15,992 nt of DNA from Litorivicinus sp965656605 (GCA_965656605.1 CBFHLC010000046.1:1-15992), one strand, 5' to 3'; shown: positions 9,220 through 15,990, counted from the first letter of the stretch. Notes: generated from the sequence alone by a model not told the origin. Program-made: numbers and translations.

Positions 9220-9763
9220 GCCGCAGGCGGCGCATCACGAACATCGCCAGCGTCATCAAGGCGGCCGTGCCGGCAACGTCACCGGCGGCAAAGCGCAGTA
9301 ACAAGGTAGGATCCGGTGCGCTGTTCCAGGCAAAGTTCATGCCCCAGCCGTTTAGCACGGATCCCAGTCCTACCAAGGTTAACAGTGCAAACCAATGCGG
9401 CCCGCCCCGTCGACCTTTAAACAAATCTAAACCAAAGCCGTGGCAGGCCGCCAGATACATCAGCGGTAAGGCCAACGTCGAGACCGCACTTAAAAACACC
9501 AATAGCCACAGCGAGGATCCCGGTGGCAGATAAAACGCCCAGTAGCACACCAGTAGCGCGACAAATAAACTAGGCAATGATTTCCAGCGGCTGACATAGA
9601 ACGCGACGACCTTGGCCCCGGCGGGCAGGAATAAATAGCTGGCTAGTAGGGCTTGGTCGCTGGTGATCAGGCGTTCGAGCGGCAGTATCACGTACTGTTG
9701 AACCAGGTACATGAGCAGGAAGAAGGACCCTGCCAGGTGATGAAGCGGAGGCTTACTTAACAT
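9209..9763 (-). CDS. Unrecognised integral membrane protein
   Basis: This is a 184-residue protein with about five to six hydrophobic helices (near residues 9-28, 40-58, 66-77, 83-105, 124-142 and 158-175). It ends in a basic MRRLRLRA tail, which suggests a cytoplasmic C-terminus. The segment LFLPAGAKVVAFYVSRWKSL (about 45-64) faintly recalls the P-A-G motif region of MASE1 sensor domains, but there is no attached signalling domain and I would not name it on that basis. I do not recognise the family. The ATG at 9763 has no visible Shine-Dalgarno. The gene is divergent from uvrD, with 116 nt between the starts, and its stop lies inside the BenE-family gene. Confidence 0.75.
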   Translation of the reverse strand: MLSKPPLHHLAGSFFLLMYLVQQYVILPLERLITSDQALLASYLFLPAGAKVVAFYVSRWKSLPSLFVALLVCYWAFYLPPGSSLWLLVFLSAVSTLALPLMYLAACHGFGLDLFKGRRGGPHWFALLTLVGLGSVLNGWGMNFAWNSAPDPTLLLRFAAGDVAGTAALMTLAMFVMRRLRLRA

Positions 9764-9841
9764 TTGGTGGAGTGTGCACTAATCGACATTTCTCACCAAT
9801 ACGATTCGCGCAAAAGATACGGTAACTTTTGTCTAAGTGGC

Positions 9842-9861
9842 TACTGAACAAATCCCCAGTA
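9842..9861 (+). promoter_or_regulatory. Probable LexA (SOS) box upstream of uvrD
   Basis: TACTGaacaaatcccCAGTA has the CTG-N10-CAG spacing of gammaproteobacterial LexA sites. The TA flanks also match, so both five-base arms are perfect inverted repeats. The core is less AT-alternating than the E. coli consensus, with CTGA and CCAG in place of CTGT and ACAG, so affinity may be modest. It lies 18 nt before the uvrD ATG and covers the candidate -35, the expected place for repression. uvrD is an established SOS gene in E. coli. Confidence 0.65.
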
Positions 9862-9873
9862 TTTCGGTACCAT
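9844..9873 (+). promoter_or_regulatory. Candidate uvrD promoter
   Basis: CTGAAC (9844-9849) as -35 and TACCAT (9868-9873) as -10 are 18 bp apart. The predicted transcription start falls at or next to the A of ATG 9880. The -35 overlaps the LexA-like box. Both hexamers are imperfect, so this is tentative. Confidence 0.4.
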
Positions 9874-9879
9874 AACGCC

Positions 9880-12060
9880 ATGACGCATCCCTTACTCGCT
9901 GAGCTTAACGAAGCTCAATCCGACGCCGTATCGGCTCCAGAAACAAACCTGTTGGTATTAGCCGGGGCCGGCTCTGGCAAAACTCGTGTGTTGGTGCATC
10001 GGGTGGCGTGGCTGATGGAGATGCATGATCTGTCGCCGTACTCGGTCATGGCCGTGACCTTTACCAACAAAGCCGCAAAAGAGATGCAGGGTCGTTTAGA
10101 GACGCTCACCCAGCGCTCGGCTCGTTCGATGTGGGTTGGTACCTTCCATGGGCTGTGTCATCGGTTCTTGCGAACCCACTGGGCCGAGGCCAATTTAGAG
10201 CAGCATTTCCAGGTGCTGGACAGCGATGATCAGCTGAAAACGGTCAAACGCATCATCGCCGAGCTCAACTTAGACGACAAAAAGTTTCCGCCGCGTCAGG
10301 CGGTCGGCTTTATCAATTCGCAAAAAGACGAGGGCTGTCGTGCGGCTCACGTTCAGGCGCGGGGTGACTATTACAACGACCGGCTGATTGACATCTACGC
10401 GATGTATGAAGAGCAGTGCGAAGCCAAGGGGCTGGTCGATTTTGGTGAGTTGCTGCTGCGTGCTCACGAGACGCTGCGCGACAACCCTGCTTTGCTGCAG
10501 CACTACCAGTCACGTTTTCGGCATATCTTGGTCGACGAGTTTCAGGACACCAACGCAGTGCAGTACGCCTGGCTGCGTCTGCTGGCCGGACCCAATACCC
10601 ATGTCATGGCGGTGGGTGATGACGATCAGTCGATATACCGCTGGCGTGGCGCGCGGGTCGAGAACATCCGCGCTTTTGAACAGGACTTCGCGCCGGTGGT
10701 GACGGTTCGTTTGACCCGTAATTACCGCTCCACCTCCAATATTTTGGACGCGGCTAACGCGGTCATCTCGAATAACCTCGGACGCATGGGCAAAGAGCTA
10801 TGGACCCAAGACAACGAGGGTGAGCCGCTGCGCCTATATGCTGCATTTAACGAGCAGGACGAGGCCCGTTTTATTGCCGACACCGCTCAAAACTGGGTCA
10901 GCGAGGGCAATTCACGTAGCGATGTGGCGGTGTTGTATCGCTCGAACGCTCAGTCCCGTGCACTAGAAGAGGCCTTCTTACGGGCTCAGATTCCTTATCG
11001 AATCTATGGCGGCCAGCGATTCTATGAGCGCGCCGAGATTAAAAACGCCCTGTCCTATTTACGTTTGGTGCTGAATCGTCAGGACGACGTGGCCTTTGAG
11101 CGTGTGGTCAACGTGCCGCCGCGGGGTATTGGCGAGAAAACCCTAGAGACGATCCGCATGGTTGCTCGGGACGAGGGTAAATCACTGTGGTCCGCGGCAG
11201 AGTTCGCACTGGCCAATGGCGTGCTGGCTGCTCGGGCGCGCACCCAACTGGCCCATTTCACCGATTTGATTGCTCAAATGGAAAGCGACACCTTAGGCCT
11301 AGATTTGGGTGAGCAAACCCGCAAGGTGCTCGAGGCATCCCAGCTGATTGATTATCACGGCGCTGAAAAAGGCGAGAAAGCACGGACGCGAGTCGAGAAC
11401 TTGAAAGAGCTGGTATCAGCCTGTGCCGATTTTGAGCCAGACGATGCCGAGAGCGATCCGTTGGGCGCGTTTTTAGCGCAGGCCAGTTTGGATGCTGGGG
11501 ACCGCCAGGCTGATGAGTTCGAAGATGCGATCCAGATGATGACTTTGCACAGTGCCAAGGGCTTAGAGTTTCCGGTGGTCTTTTTAGCGGGGGCCGAAGA
11601 GGGCTTGTTCCCGCACAAGATGTCGATGGAGGATCCGGACGGACTAGAGGAAGAGCGCCGTCTTGCCTATGTCGGGATTACTCGGGCGATGAAGCGCTTA
11701 TACCTAAGCTACGCCGAGAGCCGTCGTCTACACGGCGTCGACACCTACAACGCCCGGTCACGTTTTTTAAAGGAAATCCCGCCTGAGTTGATGCAAGAGA
11801 TTCGCATGAACGCCAAGATCAGCCGGCCCATGTCCAGTGGTGGTGCGCGCATTGTTCCCGGCGCAGCTCCATGGAAGACCATCGGCGAGGATGCGGATAT
11901 TGGCCTGTCGCTGGGTCAGCGAGTCGAGCACCGTATGTTCGGCGAGGGCGTTATTTTGAATTTTGAAGGCACCGGACCACAGACCAAGGTGACCGTGAAT
12001 TTTGAGTCCCACGGTCAGAAAACTTTGATTGCAGCCTACGCGAACTTAATCGGGCTATAG
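9880..12060 (+). CDS. uvrD: DNA helicase II UvrD
   Basis: UvrD is a 3'-5' superfamily 1A helicase that removes incised oligonucleotides in nucleotide excision repair and unwinds DNA in mismatch repair. The 726-residue length fits. Motifs in order: Q-motif region LNEAQSDAV, Walker A GAGSGKT (29-35), Ia TFTNKAAKEM, II VDEFQD (218-223), III GDDDQSIYRWRGA (246-258), IV LTRNYRS, V MTLHSAKGLEFPVVF and VI RRLAYVGITRAM. The C-terminus has the Tudor-like UvrD domain, GQRVEHRMFGEGVI, ending AAYANLIGL. That favours UvrD over Rep. I chose ATG 9880. A TTG at 9829 would extend the frame by 17 residues, but those bases hold the LexA-like box and promoter. There is no Shine-Dalgarno before ATG 9880. The stop codon sits in a palindromic CTATAG shared with yciA. 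Confidence 0.96.
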   Translation: MTHPLLAELNEAQSDAVSAPETNLLVLAGAGSGKTRVLVHRVAWLMEMHDLSPYSVMAVTFTNKAAKEMQGRLETLTQRSARSMWVGTFHGLCHRFLRTHWAEANLEQHFQVLDSDDQLKTVKRIIAELNLDDKKFPPRQAVGFINSQKDEGCRAAHVQARGDYYNDRLIDIYAMYEEQCEAKGLVDFGELLLRAHETLRDNPALLQHYQSRFRHILVDEFQDTNAVQYAWLRLLAGPNTHVMAVGDDDQSIYRWRGARVENIRAFEQDFAPVVTVRLTRNYRSTSNILDAANAVISNNLGRMGKELWTQDNEGEPLRLYAAFNEQDEARFIADTAQNWVSEGNSRSDVAVLYRSNAQSRALEEAFLRAQIPYRIYGGQRFYERAEIKNALSYLRLVLNRQDDVAFERVVNVPPRGIGEKTLETIRMVARDEGKSLWSAAEFALANGVLAARARTQLAHFTDLIAQMESDTLGLDLGEQTRKVLEASQLIDYHGAEKGEKARTRVENLKELVSACADFEPDDAESDPLGAFLAQASLDAGDRQADEFEDAIQMMTLHSAKGLEFPVVFLAGAEEGLFPHKMSMEDPDGLEEERRLAYVGITRAMKRLYLSYAESRRLHGVDTYNARSRFLKEIPPELMQEIRMNAKISRPMSSGGARIVPGAAPWKTIGEDADIGLSLGQRVEHRMFGEGVILNFEGTGPQTKVTVNFESHGQKTLIAAYANLIGL

Positions 12061-12441
12061 CGCCTTGATGTGTCCGTCGCTTGCGATAGAGACCAATACC
12101 CAGCGCCCTTGCGTTACCTTGATCAGGCTCTCGTCGGCATGACGGACCCAGGCCTCTAGCGGCACCGTGATACTGGTGCGACCGATAATTGGGGGCTCGG
12201 CATAGATCTCGACCCGGGCACCCAGGGGAATCGGAGAGGTGAAATCCAGCGCTTCAATTGAGACGGTCGCACAGCGTCCGCGGTCGGCTTTGGCGGCGAC
12301 CATTTCAGCGGCTTGATCCATTTGATCCACTAACCAGCCGGCGTAGATATCCCCAAACATGTTGGTGTCACGGCTGCGGGCCATGATTTGCAGGATGATC
12401 TCGCCAGTCGGTGTTGGATTTTGTTCTTGTTCTTCCAACAT
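12055..12441 (-). CDS. yciA: YciA-type acyl-CoA thioesterase
   Basis: This is a 128-residue hot-dog-fold thioesterase, predicted to hydrolyse acyl-CoA to free acid and CoA in the cytosol. The signature DTNMFGDIYAGWLVDQMD (25-42) contains the GDI-GGW-like turn and the Asp (42) in the active-site helix. It is followed by TVSIEALDFTSPIPLG, typical of YciA, and by EAWVRH. Family members act on many acyl-CoAs and may release CoA or tune acyl pools; specificity is unknown here. The upstream site is weak (AGCAAG). The ATG lies only 17 nt beyond the terminator of the TRAP permease operon, so the promoter probably overlaps that terminator, or expression depends on read-through. It ends convergently with uvrD; both stop codons lie in the same CTATAG. 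Confidence 0.9.
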   Translation of the reverse strand: MLEEQEQNPTPTGEIILQIMARSRDTNMFGDIYAGWLVDQMDQAAEMVAAKADRGRCATVSIEALDFTSPIPLGARVEIYAEPPIIGRTSITVPLEAWVRHADESLIKVTQGRWVLVSIASDGHIKAL

Positions 12442-12458
12442 CTTGCTGTGCTCTAATT

Positions 12459-12489
12459 AAAAAAGGCCCGCCGTAATGGCGAGCCTTTT
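12459..12489 (-). terminator. Rho-independent terminator of the dctQ-dctM operon
   Basis: On the minus strand, AAAAGGCTCGCC pairs with GGCGGGCCTTTT across a 5-nt ATTAC loop. This gives a 12-bp stem with one G-T pair, followed by TTAATTAG. It starts 18 nt past the permease stop. The complementary strand also has a stem and a short T run, so it could act both ways. Confidence 0.88.
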
Positions 12490-12507
12490 CAGCATAGAGC
12501 AGTTTGC

Positions 12508-14010
12508 TTAGTTGCCCAAGCCCGGCAGCAGGATTTCCCCGCCACTGTCCTCGTCCCCAGGCAGGCCAAAGCCGCCCAAGCCGCCATCGTCATCCGGGCC
12601 CATATCAAAGGTCACGGCATCCAGGGCCTCTTGGCTGATCTCGACTTTCTCTTCGACGACCCACTGGGGGTTCAAGAAGATCAAGATCATGCTGAACACT
12701 TGAATCGCGATGAACGGCAGCACGCCCTTGTAGATCTGATCGGTGGTCATGGCCGGGATCTTTTTACCCGACAACTTGTCCACGTAGGGCACCCTCGGCG
12801 CTACGCTGCGCAGGTAGAACAGTGCGAAACCAAAGGGCGGCGTCAGGAAGCTGATGGCCATGTTCATGCCGACCAATACCAGGAACCAGATCATGTCGAT
12901 GCCCATGTACTCGGCGACCGGACCAATCAACGGCATCAAGATGAAGGCGATCTCGAAGAAGTCGATAAAGAAGCCCAGGACAAACACCAAGCCGGACACA
13001 AAGATCATAAAGCCGGTTTCGCCACCGGGAACCAGCAGCAACAATTCCTTGATCCACAAGTCCCCGTTGATGCCCCAGAAAGTCAGGCCAAAGGTCGACG
13101 AGCCCACCAAAATGAACATCACGAAGGTGGCCAGTTTGGCGGTGGAGTCCATCGCGGCAGACAGGGTCTCGCGGTTCAGGCGCTTGCGCAGTACTGATAG
13201 GATCAAAGCGCCGACGGCACCCATTGCACCGCCTTCAGTGGGCGTAGCCCAGCCCACAAAGATCGTGCCCAGCACCAAGAAGATCAAAAAGACTGGAGGC
13301 ACCATCGAGATCATGATCGATTTGAACAGAGCAAAACCCCGTACCGTTCGAGCTTCTGGCGGCAATGCGGGCACCAGGTGCGGCTTAAAGACCGACAGCA
13401 TGGCGACGTAAGCCAGCAGCAGGCCGACCATCAAAAACGACGGAACCAAGGCGCCGCGGTAGGCATCGCCCACGGATACGCCCAGTACGTCGGCCAGTAC
13501 GATCAGCACCAGCGAGGGCGGGATTACCTGAGCCAGTGATCCGGCTGAGGTCAGCAGGCCAGCGGCCACGCCGTTGTTAAAGCCATAACGCATCATCACC
13601 GGTAGCGAAATTAGACCCATCGAGATCACCGAGGCTGCGACAACACCGGTGGTGGCGGCTAACAAGGCACCGACCAGAATCACGGCGTAACCCAGGCCAC
13701 CGGGCAGTGGGCCAAACAGCTGACCGGCAGACTCGAGTAGATCCTCGGCCATGCCCGATTTTTGTAGCAGAATTCCCATAAAGGTAAAGAATGGGATGGC
13801 CAGCAACGTGTCATTTTGAAGCAATCCGTAGATCCGCTCAGGTAACGCCTGCAGCAGAACGAAATCCAACAGTCCCAGCTCGATACCAATCAGGCCGAAC
13901 AGCACGCCGTTGGCGGCTAGGGAAAACGCTACCGGGAAACCGGACAGCAAAAAGAAGATCAAGGTGCCGAACATGACCGGCGCCAGGTTAGCTTGTAGAA
14001 AAGCTTCCAT
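12508..14010 (-). CDS. TRAP transporter large permease (DctM type)
   Basis: This is a 500-residue inner-membrane protein of the DctM family. It carries the sodium-coupled transport path of a TRAP uptake system, working with the small permease and the periplasmic binding protein encoded next to it. There are about 12 hydrophobic segments. Visible marks include GFPVAFSLAANGVLFGL near the N-terminus, the LLAIPFFTFMG segment, ATTGVVAASVISMGLISLPVMM, ASSGSLA-like TSAGSLAQVIPPS, ATPTEGGAMGA, and a late MNMAISFLTPPFGFALFYLRSVAP. The last 45 or so residues form a hydrophilic tail rich in Asp, Gly and Glu (MGPDDDGGLGGFGLPGDEDSGGE), which is longer than the usual DctM end. The gene overlaps the upstream dctQ stop by one base (TAATG on the minus strand), so translation is coupled. 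Confidence 0.95.
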   Translation of the reverse strand: MEAFLQANLAPVMFGTLIFFLLSGFPVAFSLAANGVLFGLIGIELGLLDFVLLQALPERIYGLLQNDTLLAIPFFTFMGILLQKSGMAEDLLESAGQLFGPLPGGLGYAVILVGALLAATTGVVAASVISMGLISLPVMMRYGFNNGVAAGLLTSAGSLAQVIPPSLVLIVLADVLGVSVGDAYRGALVPSFLMVGLLLAYVAMLSVFKPHLVPALPPEARTVRGFALFKSIMISMVPPVFLIFLVLGTIFVGWATPTEGGAMGAVGALILSVLRKRLNRETLSAAMDSTAKLATFVMFILVGSSTFGLTFWGINGDLWIKELLLLVPGGETGFMIFVSGLVFVLGFFIDFFEIAFILMPLIGPVAEYMGIDMIWFLVLVGMNMAISFLTPPFGFALFYLRSVAPRVPYVDKLSGKKIPAMTTDQIYKGVLPFIAIQVFSMILIFLNPQWVVEEKVEISQEALDAVTFDMGPDDDGGLGGFGLPGDEDSGGEILLPGLGN

Positions 14011-14588
14011 TATTTACGCTCCTCTACGTCTAAATCACCCATGTCGACCTCGGCATGTCCGCCGTGTGCCAACACGTCATCGCCTTCGCCCCGTAGAAAG
14101 GCGATGCGTTTCATCAGTTCACTAAAGGCCTGCAGGAACAGCAGGGCGAATCCAACCGGAATTAACATACGCAAAGGCCAACGGATCAGGCCACCGGCGT
14201 TTTGCGAGATCTCTTGGTTGAGTACCGACTCCCAAAAGTTCGGGATCGATTCAAGGCAGATATACAGCGTCACCGGCATGATAAAGATGGCCATACCAAA
14301 GGCGTCGATGTAGTTACGCGTACGAGCACTTAAGCGCGAGCTGACCAAGTCAATGCGAACGTGCTCGTTACGTTTTAGTGTGTACCCGGCCGCCAGCATG
14401 TAGACCGATGCGAAGAAATACCACTGCAGCTCCAGCCAGGCGTTGGATGCCATGCCGATGGTGTAGCGCGAGGTTGCGTTGCCGGCACTAACTAACACCG
14501 ACCCGAGAATCAACCACTTGACCCAGCCGCCGACAAATTCATTCAGTGCGTCGATCCCTGAGGACACACGCATCAGTTTTTGAAACAT
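14010..14588 (-). CDS. TRAP transporter small permease (DctQ type)
   Basis: This is a 192-residue protein with four transmembrane helices, as expected for the DctQ subunit that helps dock the binding protein onto the large permease. Family features are the first helix region VKWLILGSVLVSAGNATSRY, the amphipathic ELQWYFFASVYMLAAGYTLKRNEHVRIDLV segment around helix 2, and a final helix ending LLFLQAFSELMKRIAF. I chose ATG 14588 because GGAGA lies 6 nt upstream. Extending to an ATG at 14717 would add 43 residues, including a basic stretch unlike DctQ, and would reach into the operator region. The C-terminus (GEGDDVLAHGGHAEVDMGDLDVEE) is acidic and glycine-rich, like that of the large permease. 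It is translationally coupled to the large permease. Confidence 0.93.
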   Translation of the reverse strand: MFQKLMRVSSGIDALNEFVGGWVKWLILGSVLVSAGNATSRYTIGMASNAWLELQWYFFASVYMLAAGYTLKRNEHVRIDLVSSRLSARTRNYIDAFGMAIFIMPVTLYICLESIPNFWESVLNQEISQNAGGLIRWPLRMLIPVGFALLFLQAFSELMKRIAFLRGEGDDVLAHGGHAEVDMGDLDVEERK

Positions 14589-14715
14589 GGAATTCTCCGC
14601 ATTTTCATTGTTGTTAGCCACGAAGTGCTCTACGTCCATGAAACTAACAGGCCAGCCCAGCCTTGGGCAGTGCGTAGATTGCCGAGCGTGAAGCGGATAT
14701 GCAAATGTTTGGTTC

Positions 14716-14730
14716 ATTGGTCAGACCAAT
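14716..14730. promoter_or_regulatory. FadR/PdhR-like operator 1
   Basis: ATTGGTCAGACCAAT is a perfect 6+6 inverted repeat around CAG. The TGGT-N3-ACCA core is the known operator form of GntR regulators of the FadR/FCD group (for example PdhR, LldR). It lies 128 nt upstream of the dctQ start. No such regulator is encoded in the window. Confidence 0.7.
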
Positions 14731-14732
14731 TG

Positions 14733-14751
14733 CTAAGGTCTTAGACTTTAG
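14733..14751. repeat. Imperfect palindrome between the two operators
   Basis: CTAAGGTCTTAGACTTTAG has 9-nt arms around a central T, with 8 of 9 pairs matching. Its centre (14742) is 19 bp from the centre of operator 1. It could be a further protein site or an RNA hairpin. Its arms differ from the TGGT-N3-ACCA form. Confidence 0.5.
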
Positions 14752-14759
14752 GTTCGGGC

Positions 14760-14776
14760 AACTGGTCAGACCAATT
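14760..14776. promoter_or_regulatory. FadR/PdhR-like operator 2
   Basis: AACTGGTCAGACCAATT repeats the TGGT-N3-ACCA core, with one arm mismatch. Positions 14763-14777 are identical over 15 nt to 14718-14732. The centres of the two operators are 45 bp apart. A degenerate relative, TTGGGCAGACT, follows at 14781-14791. Confidence 0.7.
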
Positions 14777-14830
14777 GGCTTTGGGCAGACTCTACAGCGT
14801 CGAATGCAAGGGATTGCATTGTCTATTCGG

Positions 14831-14845
14831 CTGAGTAAGACTCAG
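14831..14845 (+). other. Inverted repeat/hairpin 1 in the binding-protein leader
   Basis: CTGAGT and ACTCAG form a perfect 6-bp stem with an AAG loop. It lies 65 nt before the binding-protein ATG and may be an mRNA leader hairpin or a protein-binding palindrome. Confidence 0.45.
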
Positions 14846-14851
14846 GGCGCT

Positions 14852-14867
14852 CGAGCGGAATCGCTCG
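14852..14867 (+). other. Inverted repeat/hairpin 2 in the binding-protein leader
   Basis: CGAGCG and CGCTCG form a perfect, GC-only-plus-one-AT 6-bp stem around a GAAT loop. There is no T run, so it is not a classical terminator. It starts 7 nt after hairpin 1 ends. Confidence 0.45.
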
Positions 14868-14910
14868 GCATGGACGTCCTACAAATAAAACTAGTAAACA
14901 GGAATAAGTC

Positions 14911-15990
14911 ATGACTAAGAGACGTGATTTGATCGTAGCCGCAGCACTTGCCGGCGCGGTTGCCGCCCCCGCGATGGCTGATGGCCACGCACTACCCGAA
15001 TTGAACTGGCGTCTGGCCACTTCAGTACCACCTACCATTGAATTCTACGAAGGTGCTGTCACTTTCGCCGAAGAAGTCGAGCGCATGACCAACGGTAAAT
15101 TCAAAATCCGTGTATTCGCGGGTGGTGAATTGGTCCCCGCATTCGGTGTATTCGACGCAGTCAGCGACGGCACGGTTGAGATGGGCCACACCGCTTCTTA
15201 CTACTACTTTGGCAAAAACGAAGCGTACGCATTGGATACAACTGTACCGTTCGGCATGAACTACCGTCAGTTCCAGGCATGGTGGAACTACGGCAACGGT
15301 AAAACCTTGATCCAAGACCTGTTTGCTGAATCCAACATCGTACCTTTCCCCGCGGGTAATACCGGCGTTCAGATGGGCGGTTGGTTCAACAAAGAAGTGA
15401 AGAGCGTTGCGGACCTAGAAGGTCTGAAAATGCGTATCGGCGGCATGGGCGGCAAGATCATCGAGAAGCTGGGCGTTGTACCTCAGTCAGTTCCCGGTGC
15501 AGACATCTACCCCTCGCTGGAAAAAGGCACCATCGATGCAGCTGAGTGGATCGGTCCTCACGATGACCAGAAGCTAGGCTTTAACCAAGTGGCTGAGTAC
15601 TACTACACGCCGGGTTGGTGGGAAGCAGGTCCTAACCTGTCTGTTTACATCAACAAAGAGAAGTTCGACGCACTGCCCGTTGAATACCAGAACATCATCG
15701 AAGCCGCTGCAACACGCGCCAACGTTGACATGATGGCTTCTTACGACGCTAAGAACCCCGTTGCTCTGAAAGAGCTGATCGCAGGCGGCACCAAGCTGCG
15801 TGCTTTCCCTCGTGACGTGTTAGAAGCAGCTTACGCTGCCGCTCAGGAAACCTACGCTGAACTGAGTGAGTCTAACCCTGACTTCAAGCGCATCTACGAC
15901 GACATGGTTGCGTTCCAGAAAGACCAGAACCTGTGGGCCGGCGTAGCCGAAGGCCGTCAGGACGCGTTCATGCAGAGCATTTCTCGCTAA
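14911..15990 (+). CDS. TRAP transporter substrate-binding protein (TakP-like, DctP family)
   Basis: This is a 359-residue periplasmic binding protein for a TRAP transporter. Residues 1-23 form a signal peptide ending AMA before Asp24. The KRRDLIVAA start could be Tat-type, though it lacks a full twin-arginine consensus. The mature protein closely follows TakP, the 2-oxo acid binder of Rhodobacter: LNWRLATS, AGGELVP, GNTGVQMGGWF (Gln154), LKMRIGGMGGK (Arg175), DIYPSLEKGTIDAAEWIGPHDD (Glu212-Trp213) and YYYTPGWWE. In TakP, the equivalent Gln, Arg and Trp/Glu contact the carboxylate ligand and a sodium ion. A 2-oxo acid or related carboxylate is therefore the likely substrate, but not proven. 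CAGGAA at 14899-14904 is the ribosome site. The partner permeases lie on the opposite strand across the shared control region. The gene ends 2 nt before the window edge. Confidence 0.95.
   Translation: MTKRRDLIVAAALAGAVAAPAMADGHALPELNWRLATSVPPTIEFYEGAVTFAEEVERMTNGKFKIRVFAGGELVPAFGVFDAVSDGTVEMGHTASYYYFGKNEAYALDTTVPFGMNYRQFQAWWNYGNGKTLIQDLFAESNIVPFPAGNTGVQMGGWFNKEVKSVADLEGLKMRIGGMGGKIIEKLGVVPQSVPGADIYPSLEKGTIDAAEWIGPHDDQKLGFNQVAEYYYTPGWWEAGPNLSVYINKEKFDALPVEYQNIIEAAATRANVDMMASYDAKNPVALKELIAGGTKLRAFPRDVLEAAYAAAQETYAELSESNPDFKRIYDDMVAFQKDQNLWAGVAEGRQDAFMQSISR

Larger units (their letters stand above)
14589..14910 (+). promoter_or_regulatory. Divergent control region between dctQM and the TRAP binding-protein gene
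   Basis: This 322-nt non-coding stretch holds the promoters of both TRAP transcription units. It contains two copies of a TGGTCAGACCAATTG element, a 19-bp imperfect palindrome between them, and two hairpins close to the binding-protein gene. For the dctQM side, CTGACC overlapping operator 1 and CATATC 17 bp further on (minus strand) could form a weak promoter. On the other side I found no confident -35/-10 pair. The short open frames crossing it show no coding character. Confidence 0.7.

Noticed and set aside
9829..9879. TTG-initiated 17-residue N-terminal extension of UvrD
   Set aside because: These bases hold the LexA-like box and the candidate promoter, and UvrD homologues start close to ATG 9880.
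12631..13197. 188-codon open frame on the + strand, very rich in His, Asp and Gln
   Set aside because: It is the antisense shadow of the well-supported large TRAP permease; its composition reflects reverse-complemented hydrophobic codons.
14589..14717. 43-residue N-terminal extension of the small TRAP permease
   Set aside because: GGAGA 6 nt before ATG 14588 supports the shorter form, and the extension has no DctQ character.
14699..14914. 71-codon + strand frame across the TRAP control region
   Set aside because: It covers the operators and hairpins, has no ribosome site, and its translation is unrecognisable.
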